From Phascolomyces articulosus (taxonomy: Eukaryota; Mucoromycota; Mucoromycetes; Mucorales; Lichtheimiaceae), in contig JAIXMP010000008.1 of the NCBI GenBank assembly GCA_025677815.1, positions 868,001 through 932,000 of the forward strand: 64,000 bases of DNA. The letters run 5' to 3'. Both the position numbers and the translations under genes were made by a program. This document shows positions 23,981-36,269 of this stretch, one piece after another (positions within the stretch are counted from its first letter, which is position 1; the number at the start of each line of letters is the position of its first letter). The notes below the pieces were generated by a model. It was not told the DNA's origin. It saw nothing but the letters and a program-made list of their open reading frames with translations, and searched no databases.

Positions 23981-26579
23981 TTATGTAGTGCTATTTACAC
24001 ACGGTGGGCGATTATGCATATTATTCGTATTCACTGTAGTAGCAGAAGATCGTGAACTCCTATCATTACCACCACCATTACTATTACCAACACCAATAGT
24101 GGATGTTGTACTACTATGGCTATGATTGGTCATAGACGCCGTCGTCGCTCCTATTGTAGTAGATTCCATATTTTTATAAAGTAATTTCTGGAAAAATTGA
24201 CTTAGGATTTCTGATGAAGGGGGTGATGGTGGTGGGATTGTTGTACTATTATTACTATGCGTTGTTCCAATATCATTTATTAAATGGTGGTGATTACCAG
24301 GAAGTGTTGTAGAGGATGTACTTGAAGCATACGTCATCTATTATCATCATTGTTAGTATAAGATATAATAGAGACATCATTTGGAACAATAGTATGAATA
24401 ACACTTACCAGCGCAGTAGTATGATTATTATTATTCATAGTAACATGATTGGATGACGCATAAGAGATTGAGTTTACATGAACACTATTACTACTATTAC
24501 TAGTGGCAGTAGCTGTTGTGTATACTGAAACAGCAGGAGGTGTTGTTATTGTTGCTGTGGTGCTACCTCCCACAACAGATGGTATTTCTATACGCCGTGG
24601 AGAAGATAATGATGATGACGTATACTATTTTTTTTTTTTTGTATCAATATTATTACATATCCAAAGAGATGATCATAAATCATTATTTAAAATAATCACT
24701 TACTCCATTTTCTTTTGGTGAAGTAGTGGGCATGGTAGCTTCACGATGTGCTAATTCTCGTAAAAATGTAGTTGATAGGGGTGGAGGTGGAGGTGGTCGT
24801 ATCACATTGGAGGAGTTAAAGAAACGTGCATAAAGTATTTGTTCATCCTCACTCGTGACTGAAGGTTGTAAAACTTGATCTGAATTTTCAAGTGTGGGTT
24901 CTGATACAGCTTCATGATAAATGGAAAGCGCCATCGTTTTTATTACTCCTCCTTCTTTTCCATCATAAACCTCTTCCCATGCTTTATCCATTTCTTGACA
25001 TTGATAATTTTCTTCCAATAGTTTGATTTTTTCCCATGTATCCCATCCTGCAGGTATCGTCACACAAGAAGATTCTACATAATGAGGTTGAATTGTGGGT
25101 ATTCTCATTGTCATCTTGTCATTGTTATCTGTAGTAATAGTAGTTGATGGATCTTGCTCTTCACTTCGATATGCTATATATGTTCGTAATGTATCAAATG
25201 TGGATGGATAAAAAGTAGATGTATAAAAGAGTCCAGCACCATCTATATAATAAAACATTATACATAAGTCATCGATATTGTCTTATAAATAACATTTGTG
25301 ACTCTTAATTACATTTCATGCAAATGCATCGGAGTGTTTGTTGAATATAATCCAACTGAGCTTCATCGTATCCATATTTCTCTTCAAGCATCTTTTGAGC
25401 ATCACTCTATTCATTTTTTAAATATTACATATATCACAAGTGAACCAAAAAAAAAAAAAAAAACAAAATTAGATTCACCATATAGAATTCATCATGATGA
25501 GTAATGATCATTAGTGTAGTAATATAGTAGAATAATAATAATAACTATTTACCTTGCAGCATACCACAACGATCGGAATCCCGAGATTTATTGTAAAAAC
25601 ATCATGCATATCGCTCTTATTTTTATCATTGGATGAAGAATTATATTCCTGTTGTATATATTCTTTCACTGTTTTTTTTTAAAAAAAAATTATGAAACCA
25701 AGTCAGTATTATTTCTTTTATATATTAAAAATATAGAAAGAGTAATATAAACCTCGAACTTTTGATTCATTATGAATCACTTGTGTTGACCATCGTTTTA
25801 ATACTGTCATCCATCGTTGTAATGATTCAAGAAAGGTCCAAGGTTTTGTCCAATCCAATACAATAATACCAAATAGATTATCATCCGTTAATACTGGATC
25901 GAGTAATGAAAGAAGTTGTTCATGACCGAGTTGATATATTCCAAGACGTAAAATAGCTATATATATATTCAAGGTTTATTTTTTTTTAACAAAAAAAGGA
26001 TAGTAATACAAGGATAATAGGAATCTTAGATATAAACCTTCATCATTTTGATCATGAACAAGAGCAGAAGTATACCCAACACCCAACATTTTTGTTGTTT
26101 CAGCATCTAGATCTTGTTTGACAGATTTGATATAACCTCCACTGGCCACTGTACGAATAAATGAAGCTTGTTCTTCTTCTACTTGTTCAGGTGGGTGTTG
26201 TTTATCATTTTTATTCTCGTTTTGATGATGTGGATTATTACTTTTATTTGTATTTGAATGATTCGTTTTAATTTTTGTAGTTGGTTGATGTTTCAAATAA
26301 TGAGCTAATGTAGACTTGCCAGAACAAGCATCTCCTATTTTTTTTTTTTTTGAGCGAGATAAATGTGTTACAAGAATATAAAAAGTAATGGGTATTGATT
26401 AACAATCTTATAACGTAGGATGACTCTAAGTCATCAGTAAAAAAAACCAATAACAACCCTCTCCCCTCTTGTCTTTTTCGTTTCTAACCTAGTATAAGAA
26501 CATTTTTTGTTCGTATTCGTTTGGATGAAGATGCTGTTTTTAATATAGCAGACCAAATGATGTTATTGTTTTCTGTCAT
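23981..26579 (-). CDS. Cytoplasmic dynein light intermediate chain
   Basis: Eight minus-strand exons: 26579-26489, 26334-26038, 25956-25753, 25668-25553, 25406-25313, 25242-24704, 24624-24409, 24337-23981; about 637 aa, fully in phase. A Ras-like domain carries the P-loop (GDACSGKST, residues 31-39), an RLGIYQLGHEQLLSLL helix and the IIVLDWTKPWTFLESLQRW block, matching the LDMS(K)PW-type signature of the family. It is followed by GIPIVVVCCK, LDYIQQTLRCICMKYGAGLF and YTSTFYPSTFDTLRTYI, all expected for light intermediate chains. This subunit sits on the dynein heavy chain tail and links the motor to cargo adaptors, so it should act in nuclear migration and vesicle transport in hyphae. The Thr/Ser/Asn-rich C-terminal tail contains SEILSQFFQKLLYK, which resembles the adaptor-binding helix of animal LICs. 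The 94-base fifth exon would be missed without splicing. Confidence 0.9.
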
Positions 26580-27106
26580 TTTTTTTTGTAGAAAAGATAG
26601 ATGTATTATTTGAAAATGAAATAAAAAAAAAAGGAAAATTAAGTATGAATAATAAAATGAAAAAGAAAAGAAAAGAAAAAAGGTATTATTATCATACCAT
26701 GTCCTCACTACTTATTCCTGCATGCATATATATATAGAAAAGAAAAGGAACCCAGGTTTCTCATACGTATATATATCAATGATAAATATAAAGATTTATA
26801 TTGTAAAGTGTAGCATCTGCATGTACAAACTGTGATGAAAAAAAAAAAAGATAGACTCCGGTTAAAAGGGTGTGTGAGTGTCAATGTAAACTATCCAAGG
26901 GTCATTGGATATTATAATTATTTACGATCATTCATACATTCTGTATTTAGTTAACATTTATAAAAAAAAACATCATCCAAAATGTATCACTTTTCAATCG
27001 TGCTTCATAATTTATTATCGTGGCATATTTTTAATAATAATAAACAAAACAATTCAACTAATATCATTCGAAGCACTTTTAATTGCAACGTTAGATGATT
27101 TACTTA
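26580..27106. other. Short intergenic region (dynein LIC promoter, dTMP kinase 3' end)
   Basis: No gene seen. A T/A-rich leader precedes the LIC start; the rest is A/T-rich with no motif I can assign. Confidence 0.6.
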
Positions 27107-28214
27107 TTACTTCCATAATTCAAATAAAAGTTCTTCACTATTAGGTATCAAACCATTCACTGAATCCCACATTTCTTCGTGAACCTCATCCATTGTTTGA
27201 TCCGCATCAATCACCTAGTAGATAAATCATATGAACATTCATTCCTAACTTTTCCCTACTTTTACCCTTTTTTTTTCTCCCTTCAAAAAAAGAGGAGAGA
27301 TATTCCATAAAAATAAAAAAGAATGGTTTGTTTACCTTCCAACTATCCTCTTTGAGTTTCATAAATAAATCTCGTACTTTGATTTGTAATTCTCGTGTTT
27401 CATATCGTTCAACGCCAAATCCTCCACGTTGCTCAGCTTTTTCTATAGGTAAATCCAAAAACAAGATCTTGTCTGGAACCAATAAACCTATATCTGGATT
27501 TTTACACCATTCCAAATCGAGTCCCTTAATAAAAAGTTGTTTTAGTTGAAATAGTGTGTTATCTATCTTTTTCAATGAATTTTTTTTTTTACCTTGGCTG
27601 CTGAAAAAGCAACGCCAGAAAATGCATATCGATCCACAATCAATGTAGTGCCTGCTTTTAATTGAGCTTTGATCATATCCCTAATAAATCCATCCATTTA
27701 ATCTCTTTCTCTTTCTTTTTTTTTTCTTCTTCTGAACTTTTTGAACTTTACATGGCTTCCCATCGATTAGCAGAAAATAATAAATGAATGGCATGATCAT
27801 CAAGTTGATGAGATTGTTTTAAATAACCATCAATCATTTGACCTGTTTGTGTAGTACGATCTAATGGAAAAATAAAAAAAAGACGCGTCAATAATATTAT
27901 ACAGATGGACTCCAAAATTCCAATAAACCTGTTTTTTTTTTACCTGGAAACTTTATTAATTGAGCATCACAACCTTGACTTTTTAATCGCTGTAAAAGAC
28001 GTTCACATTGTGTTGATTTTCCAGATCGATCACATCCTTCCACAACAATGAATAAACCGCGCATATTGGAAAGTGTTAAAGTAGTCTCAATCACTTGACG
28101 ATAAAATTGACAAGAAGACAGAGCGGAGCCTAATCTTGGTGTTACCGTTGAACCATAATACCTTGAATAAAATTGCCTAGGAAATGACGTTCCTATTAAT
28201 CTCATCGAAAGCAT
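27107..28214 (-). CDS. Thymidylate (dTMP) kinase, possible mitochondrial and cytosolic forms
   Basis: Five minus-strand exons: 28214-27944, 27860-27752, 27680-27593, 27524-27336, 27214-27107; 254 aa from the first ATG. dTMP kinase makes dTDP from dTMP for DNA synthesis (yeast Cdc8, human DTYMK). The core starts at Met51 (base 28064): [19 protein letters not shown] with the P-loop, then [40 protein letters not shown] (DR-Y motif), [10 protein letters not shown] and a lid region [12 protein letters not shown]. From Met51 the protein is 204 aa, the normal length. The 50 residues before it ([20 protein letters not shown]...) are rich in Arg, Ser and aromatic residues with no acidic residue before Glu43, as in a mitochondrial presequence, so two start sites may give two locations. 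Confidence 0.9.
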
Positions 28215-29064
28215 TTGAATTGAAACAACAAAAATGATAAATAAATGTTTAGATGCATTATTTTTCCCTTGAAAGTGATTGTTTTTTTAATTATGAAAAG
28301 ATTATTTCTGTAATATATAAAAAAGTATATATAATAAGTTTCTATGGATGATCAAAAGAATTGCTATAAGCTAGTATTATTATAGCTAGTTTACTTTAAT
28401 TAAAACAATAACGATATATATATATTTTTTTTGACTTGCCAAGCGAAAATGGTTGAACAATAAAAAAAAAAGTAATCATAAAAACGTGATGATGAAAAAA
28501 AAATGATATAAAAAAATAGGGACACAATGATTATATCTTTTATGATGAATACAGGTTATCACTTATAAAACATCTTTTCATTGTCGGGAATGAGAAAAGG
28601 ACATATTCCCCTTGTTCCTGAAGGAGCATTCAAAAAAACATTATTTGCATGTCGGTCGCATTTTCAGGGCAGTTTAATCATCGTCATAAATATAAGGAAA
28701 TGGAATCTTTTCACAACTAAGTGAAATAGTAAGTCGTACAGTTTTATTTATTCCCATTTATTATAATTCACCATAATTGACCAAATTCTTAATATAAAGT
28801 GAAACAACAGAATGGCACGTTCTTTTCTTTTGGGGCACGTACCCTAAGTCCGCAAAAGAAAGAAATAAATTGAATTGTGTGCCTTGACCACTTTTACTTT
28901 ATTTATATCATTATTATAAAAATAGACTGTGAGAACTCTCTGTGACAAAAAAAAAATAATAATAAAATAAAATAAAGAAAAGCAAAATGAGATTCAAGTC
29001 TTGAACTTTCTTTCTTTTATTTATTTCTTTATTTTTTTTTATCATTGAAGGAAAAAAAAAAGTC
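28215..29064. promoter_or_regulatory. Shared divergent promoter region, dTMP kinase / TTC39-type gene 1
   Basis: Holds the upstream regions of both divergent genes. The right part (about 28690-28920) is homologous to the region upstream of the second TTC39-type gene (about 35940-36200), including tagtcgtac/aagtcgtac and the element at 28808-28835. A CT-rich tract and an A-run lead directly into the ATG at 29065. Confidence 0.55.
28808..28835 (+). promoter_or_regulatory. Conserved upstream element, copy 1
   Basis: The element cagaatgRcacgttctWttc continuing as tYttgRgg matches 36083-36110 at 24 of 28 positions, while the surrounding DNA has drifted more. It lies 257 bases before the start codon and contains CACGTT, an E-box-like half site. 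Function inferred from conservation between paralog promoters. Confidence 0.5.
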
Positions 29065-31500
29065 ATGGCATTACTTTCATTTGGATCAAAACCTAGTCCT
29101 TCTACCAGCACGTCCAGTAACAGTATTACTGATGACAATCAACAACAAAAGCCACAACGACCACCATTAAAAGCTAGTGGATCGTCCACCACCACATCAG
29201 GATCGCAAACATCATTGTTAACCACCGAAGCCGAAGAACAAGAAGAAAAGAAAATGTTTGAAGCCATGTTGAGTGCTAGAAAAGCATTGGATTTATTTTT
29301 GGATTCACGTATCCAAGAATCCGAAGCTATTCTTGAACCTCAGTTATGCAAGACATCCATGTATTATGCTTTGGCTAAATCCGTCCTTTTGACATTGAAA
29401 AGTATGATGACTTTTGAACAAGAAGATTTTCGTATTGCTATTGAAGCATTGAAACATACCGTCCAACTTTCAAGTAATATGATTCGTAAAGCACATGGTG
29501 CTTTATGGTTCCTGGAAGGATGGGTCAAGACTGGATTATCTGTCGATAGATTACAAAAAATGCGCCCACTTTACCGTCACGCAGTAATGTATCCCCCTAA
29601 TTTCAAATCTTGTTGGAGAGAGTAGGGGAAGGGGGGAAGAGCGTGATGGGATATGTTATCGAGATGGGAAATATATATCCAGAAATGAGAGTAAGATCTG
29701 CTGATTTGACATACTAAAAAAAAATTAACTTGTCTTGTGTGTGTGTCTATGCGTTTTTATTTATATATATATCATTAGGAATTGGTTCATGCAGAAGCCT
29801 ATTTACTCAAAGCCATGATTTGCATTATCCATGATGAAAGTTTAGTTTCCTTTTTACGTGAAGGTTTACATGTTCGACAAAGTTATATGGCCTATACAGT
29901 GTTGGAAAAATTTGTTGAAACGACAAACGAACCTTTGGATGATCATTTTACTTCAGGCGTAAAATTTGGTATGGGATGTTTCAATTTGATGTTATCCATG
30001 CTTCCCAAGACTGCCATGAAATTAGTTCAATTCATTGGATTCAATGGTCAACGACTTCATGGTTTGGATTTATTGAAATCTAGTGGCGGTTGGGATGAAT
30101 ATTTAAAGACGGGCGTGATGGTCAAACGTCAAGGACCCAAAGAAGGATTACGACGTCAATTTTGTGATATGGCCCTTATTTGTGATCATATTGTTTTGTC
30201 GAAATTGATTCCTATGTCGCATGTCGATGAGGAACTTGGTCGTACTATCTTGAGATATAATCTGGATTTATATCCCAATGGTGTGTTTTTCCTTTATTTC
30301 CATGGTCGTCAATTGTTTAGTGAACGGAAATTGGATCAAGCCAATGCAGAATATATTCGAGCCATTGAAACACAAAAGGAATGGGTTCAATTACAACATA
30401 TTTGTTATTGGGAACGTGGATTGATTGCTGTCTTGCAGCGGGACTGGAAGACGGCCGCTGATATTTATGAGATCCTTTACAAGGAGAGTAATTGGTCGAA
30501 ATCCGTGTATGCTTATTTTAAGGGTATGACCATGTTTATGCTCGCTCAGCAAGAACAAGACCCGAAGAAGAAAAAGTCCTTGATGACTCAAACCGTCTAT
30601 GTCATGAAAAAAGTATCCAATTTGCGACAAAAGATTGCTGGTAAATCTATTCCTTTGGAGGTAAAGTTTAATTAAAGTTATAAAATTTGAATTGTGTGAA
30701 TGAAGATGGCAAGAGTGAGAATAATTAGACTCTCTCTCTTGTTGGTACTACACCAAAAAAAAATAGACTATTATAATATATATATGTACATTGTATTTCT
30801 AACAAAGCCCCGCACACACACACACTTTTCTCATATTCCCCACATTTTTTTTTCCTTCTTGTAGAAATTTGTTGCACGAAAAGCCCGCAAATTTTTAGAA
30901 CAAGACAATATGTTGATGTTCCCAGACTTGGAAATTGCCAACGCATTTGGCGCATGTGATTATATTCCCATCTCTCAATTACGAGCCAACATTGAACGTC
31001 TTGATACTGAATTATCACAACTTCGTACAACAAACAAAAATTATGCTGACGATCTTTGTTTGGGCAATTATCTCCGCGCCATCATGGCCCGTCAATTGTT
31101 TTCCAAAGTGGATGACCCTAAAGAAATGGAAAAATTACGTACTATACATCATACATCCATGCAAACTGTCTTCAAGGCCGCTCAAGATGTCGAATATGAT
31201 CATTATGTGTATTATTTCTCACGTTATGAAAATGCTCGCATGTTGATTATGGATGAAGAATATGATCAAGCTGAACAAGAAATTCAATTCGTTCTCAAGT
31301 CCAACGATAAGAATCAATATAGTGTCGGGGCAGGTACCAAGGCCAAAAGCAAGTATAGTTTGGAAAATCACATTCTTTTCAAATCTCATAATTGTATTTC
31401 TGAAATTGAGGAGTTACGAAAACAACAAAAACAAAAACAATTGGATGAAGACGATGATAGTGATAATGATTCTTTTGCTTCAGCTAATTCTGCTGTATAA
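29065..31500 (+). CDS. TTC39/IML2-type protein, paralog 1
   Basis: Three exons: 29065-29583, 29779-30660, 30865-31500; 678 aa. The family is marked by FTSGVKFGMGCFNLMLSMLP, IGFNGQRLHGLDLL, GVFFLYFHGRQLF, and the TPR-like pair AEYIRAIETQKEWVQLQH ... ICYWERGLIAVLQRDWKTAA ... LYKESNWSKSVY. This is the outer-membrane IML2 / TTC39 alpha-solenoid family; yeast Iml2 is tied to inclusion-body clearance and lipid droplets, and the animal members are scaffold-like. The molecular role here is not known. The N-terminus is Ser/Thr/Gln-rich and unstructured; the C-terminus is acidic (DEDDDSDNDSF). A second copy with identical exon plan lies at 36270-38615, and the central exon is exactly 882 bases in both. 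Intron 2 carries a hairpin that is kept in the paralog. Confidence 0.85.
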
Positions 31501-33960
31501 AACAACTACCTACACACACTCTCTCTCTTCCTATATTTTATTTTTTGAATCTTATTATCAGTATTATTCCTCTAGCTAATTATTTCTTATTTATTTCTCT
31601 CTCTCCTCTCATTTAATGTAATTTTAATAACAATTTTTGAACTAATTTTCAAACAGAGTAATAGTAATAGACTTTTTTAAAAACATATATTTGAGAAACA
31701 GATTCTTGCTGTGGGGTTTGTGAACACCCGAATTTCTTAGTGGCGGGGATAATAAATTATGCAGGAAAAAGAAAAAATACGTCTTTTTGCATTAACACTC
31801 TTTCTATAAAAAGCATGAGAAGGTTCGTGTTTTTAATTGATTGGCGATTTTCAATAATTGGTTAATGGATGGAAGAAAAAAGAGAATAGGAGAGGTTACT
31901 ATGAAACTCAATGAACCCAATGGCTCAAAAGAAATATTATTTAAAAAAAGGATACTTTATTTGAATTATAACATAGAGTGATTCTTTGTAATTCATAACA
32001 GGTGAACGATGGATTTTGTTGGTGCTGTGTTCTGATTAACCATGTAAAGTCAAGATATAAAAAAGTTACGTTTTAAGTAAAAATTATTATGGTGTGGTCA
32101 TTCAAATGGATTTTTGACATATTAGCCTTAGGTACATATGGAACTACCATGGAATGAATGAATATGAATTTTTATTTCGAGTGATTCACTAATAACTATA
32201 TGTTATTATTCTTTTAGACTCTTTGTTGCCTTGATTTTTTTTCCTGCTAACTGTAGTTACCACAGAATACGCTCATGCTCGTGATGATATGTCATGGTAA
32301 TTGTGTGAATATTATTATTCCCACCATCATACTACAATTTTTATTTTATTATTCTCAAGCACACTTGATATTAATTATTACTAACACACATTTTTTTCTA
32401 GTGTAGTAGTTTGCTATAATACATATCATTTTACTATATAGTATACAGTCTTTGGTCTGTACGACAACAATAGCAACAGCAACAGCAGAGGAAGGAGAGG
32501 ACGAGGAAGAGGAAGAAAGAAACTACAAACAGCAAATTTGATTGAACGGAAAACCATGGAAGCGAATAGTTCGAACCGACCAACGAATGAAAGACCGTAA
32601 TGTCCTATGATACCTGTGATCAACACTTGACTTACAGGTGGGGGGTATGGGCATTGAATCGCATATTGCATTTTTTGACTCCACGGAGCATCGAGTCTTA
32701 TTCGACTCACTCGGATCTTTGGAAGATGATTAAAGGAATGTTGTCACACTTACCATCTTTATTTCATTGTGGCCATGTGCTTGAAGATTTGGAGGACATT
32801 TTGGTCTGGAAAAATGGAGGTGTGGCTTTTGTGCAATTCATTATACCACTTCTTTACTTTCTGTTGTTTGGTGGACCTATAAGAACTGACCTTGGTTGTG
32901 TAGTGTAACTAAAACGGTTCCTATCGTCCTTGCGTAATTGAGACTCATTCATGGCCCATGGTGAAAAATAGTTCTGTAGTAAACCCTTCTTTGTGGTTCA
33001 TGGTGGAGTACATGGCCATAGAGAGGTAATGGAAATTCATGTAGATTGGCTACTGCATCAGTAAACTTCTGAGCAACGTTTAGGATTTGTCATAATTTCT
33101 ATGATGATGAAGTATACCAGTTGCAGCAACCTACACTTTTCTTTTCTTTTATTTATATTTGTTTCGATTTTATACCATTAAAAGATAACAAGAAAGAACG
33201 ATGTTTTGTTTTTATGTTTATAGGTTTTTTTTTACTCCATCTATGTTGCATATGCGCATCAAGGTAAGATATATAATTGAAAAATACTGCTGGTTAGAAT
33301 CGTCCCTTATGATTGTTTATAACTATTAATTAATTAATACGTAAATCATTCTTATCAAAAGAATTTAATTGAATGAAAATTACTTATTGAATTTTATATG
33401 TGTTCTATTTTTCACATTTAATACAACAACTGCCATTTAAATAATATAATTATCTGCATGATAGATGATGAGTGAATTGACCATGTTACTATTTTTACAT
33501 TTTCTGTCCTTCCTATATTAAACAAGCCAACTTTTTTACATCAAAAATCATCAACAATTACCAATATTATTCATAAGGTTGATCACTACTTACGACTTCA
33601 AAATCGTTAATCCAAGACGGACGTACGTGTCAAATATCAAATCCGGTTATTGGTCAGCACAACGATAATCATAATAGTATCATTCGTGGACGCATACATC
33701 ACATATCAAAACCACTTTATAAATAAACTTTTTAATACGAATGGGACTTAGCTGGCATGTAGTAGTTATATATCCAGTAAAAAAAGTCTTTTGCTTTTTT
33801 GAAAAAAAAAAGATGAGATTAGAAAAAGTACAAAATGAGTATAATAAAAAATAATGTAGTAAAAAAAAAAGGAATGAAGAAGTACATTAAAACATAAAAT
33901 AAAAGGAATAGAGGGCAAAAAAAAAAATCAAAAGACGATTTCGCGTTTCTTCATTCCAGA
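31501..33960. other. Gene-poor interval between the duplicated genes, left part
   Basis: No intact gene. About 32440-33110 has coding-like pieces on the plus strand: FGLYDNNSNSNSRGRRGRGR, KKLQTANLIERKTMEANSSN, and a 102-codon frame at 32600-32908, all broken by stops and shifts. The Arg/Gly-rich start and the HTH-like spacing would fit a transposase relic, but nothing diagnostic was found. The rest is A/T-rich sequence. Confidence 0.4.
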
Positions 33961-34062
33961 GGCAGCTTTGTGTAACAATGGTTGGATAAGAATCCCCGAG
34001 GGGAGAGTCCTGAGGACTCATTGTTACACAAGGTCGGACAAGTGTCTCCATTGCTAGTGCCT
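33960..34062. repeat. Nested inverted repeat / candidate structured RNA
   Basis: Perfect 13-base arms ttgtgtaacaatg (33968-33980) and cattgttacacaa (34019-34031) enclose 38 bases. These contain two further hairpins: cccc-gag-gggg and the palindrome gagtcctgaggactc (34006-34019, touching the right arm). Outside, aggca (33960-33964) can pair with tgcct (34058-34062), and gacaagtgtc makes a small hairpin between. The block is GC-richer than its surroundings. It could be a folded non-coding RNA or the remains of a small palindromic mobile element. Confidence 0.5.
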
Positions 34063-35542
34063 TTCGGAGTTAAAGTTTGATTTGTTCTTCACTATGAAGA
34101 TTAATTAATTACCTAGAATCTATATATGCCATAGATTATTGCATATTTAAAAACAATACAAGCATGCTTATAATGAAAAATACAACTTGTAGAATATATA
34201 TATATATGATTTTGCAAATAGTATACTAAAAATATTAATTTGTTCTAATAAAGAAGAAGTGTAACAGAAAAACAAGGAAAAACAGCTATTTATCATTCAT
34301 GCATTATCAGGACCATAATTCACACTCTTTATGAATTGTATTAACTCACTAACATCTATCCAAATGTTCTTCATGTAGTAAATAACGGTGATTAATTATA
34401 TATTTCTTGTTGTTCTTCTTTTTTTTTTATACATTATATTTGGAGCATCATATATTATTAGCAAAAGACCAATGAAACAGACTTCAAAAAGGAGATTAAC
34501 AGTGGTGTTTTTATTATAAACAACAGTGTGTTACTTTTACACACTCCAGGAATCAATAATGAAGATTCTCACGTTATGAATTTCACTCAGCAAGATCATA
34601 ATCTTTCTTTTCCCCACCCCCGTATCCTTTTATATTTTTGTCACATCATCCCTTCTCCAAAAACGCAACACTTTCCCAAATAATATAAATATAACAGACT
34701 CATACCATGTCGCAGCACATTACCAGAGTGGAAAGCTGTTTATTAAACTCATCGAGATCAACGACGCGTAATTGCAAACTGCAGTTTTTCTTATGATTTT
34801 GAGACAATTCCAAAAAAAAAAAAAAAGCATTGCATTAACGTAGAATCTGCACACAACGGAGGTGGAACAAGCGAGAGTTGACTGTACACTTTTTCGTAAC
34901 GTTGTACTTATATGCATTATATATAGACAAAGTATCCGATCGAATTTCATTATACAAGGAAGCCTATCCGAACTGATTAGAGATTTGCTGATATTAAGTT
35001 GTCAAACTGACGAATGACTTTTAGAGATGCAAGTAGATCCCATATTGTTTTATAATAGTACATTTTGGTACTACGATGTAACGGTTCTATAGTTGTTTCA
35101 ATTGATATCTCGAACACCATCATGAGCGGTTTTAATGTTGAGTCAATCGGTATCACGGATAGCATCATAAGCCGTTGTTCTTTGAAAACTTATTAAAATA
35201 TACTCAATCTACAGCCTTTCTTTTTCATCACTTTTAAGCATGGTAAAAAAAATATACCAATTAGTTTTTCTCTTCGTCATCATGTACATCTTCCCGTTGT
35301 CCTTTTTCCGTTATTAAGAAAATAATATTGAACAAGTATGACAACGAGGATAAAACAATGTATTACTGATGCAGTAATATAATACTTTTTTTTTAATATA
35401 GATGATACAAATGTCTTTGGCCTTCTAACTTGTTTTAAACAGATTATCACCCTTAACGAAGCATAATTTACTACCTTTATATTTATATATTATTGAGATA
35501 GCAGAGGAATGTAACACTATTATATACTTATTTGATAGTGAG

Positions 35543-35610
35543 GATACATCATAGACAAGGATACACCATAGACAAGGATACATCATAGACAAGGATACAT
35601 CATAGACAAG
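35543..35610. repeat. 17-bp minisatellite, four units
   Basis: Four tandem copies of gatacatcatagacaag; the second copy has one T-to-C change. Starts at 35543, 35560, 35577 and 35594. Confidence 0.95.
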
Positions 35611-36082
35611 AAGTATGGTATATTGTACTATATACATTCTTCTTCTCTCTTTTATCTAGTTTTGTTGGCATTAATGGTAATCGAAACTTGATCATCATCT
35701 TCGTTACACGCGGTAAATATTGTATAAAATATTGATTCACCACTAACCTTCCGTATGCTTGTGAGTTTTAAACGGGTGGGGTATCCATATGGCTGAAAAA
35801 TACGTAGTGTTCGTTGTATTTTCCTTTTTTATGCAGTATAAATAACAAAATAAAAGTTTTTTTATTGGCCACAGCACTCTATCGAAGTACAATTTAGAAA
35901 AGATCTCCTGAACGTTGTGGTACCACCCCAAAATATAAATAGATAAGGAAGTTGATAATTTAGTCGTACGGTTTATTACATTTATATCTTTAACTCACCG
36001 TAAACTAACTAGCCAAATTTGATTTATATTATTTTAGTTTAGTTAATACGTAACAATAAAATACATGGAGAGATTGAATTGA

Positions 36083-36110
36083 CAGAATGACACGTTCTAT
36101 TCTCTTGAGG
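36083..36110 (+). promoter_or_regulatory. Conserved upstream element, copy 2
   Basis: Counterpart of 28808-28835, 187 bases before the start of the second TTC39-type gene, with four mismatches in 28. The central CACGTTCT is unchanged. Confidence 0.5.
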
Positions 36111-36269
36111 TATGATTTAAATGCCCGCAATACTGATCTCGGCTATCAAGAAAGTTTGTATCCCCTTTACATTTAACTATAAAAATCGCTTTTTGCGAAT
36201 AATTAGTTGTTTGATAACTTTGCTTCTTTTTTCTTTTCTATATTATCATTACACGGGGGATCATTCATC

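Larger units (their letters stand above)
34063..36269. other. Gene-poor interval between the duplicated genes, right part
   Basis: Short open frames only (for example minus 34950-34720 and minus 35168-34977), none with a recognisable motif. It contains a 17-bp minisatellite, and from about 35940 the promoter of the second TTC39-type gene. Confidence 0.5.

Noticed and set aside
34720..35168. Two minus-strand frames of 63-76 codons
   Set aside because: Low-complexity, AT-driven; no family or splice support.
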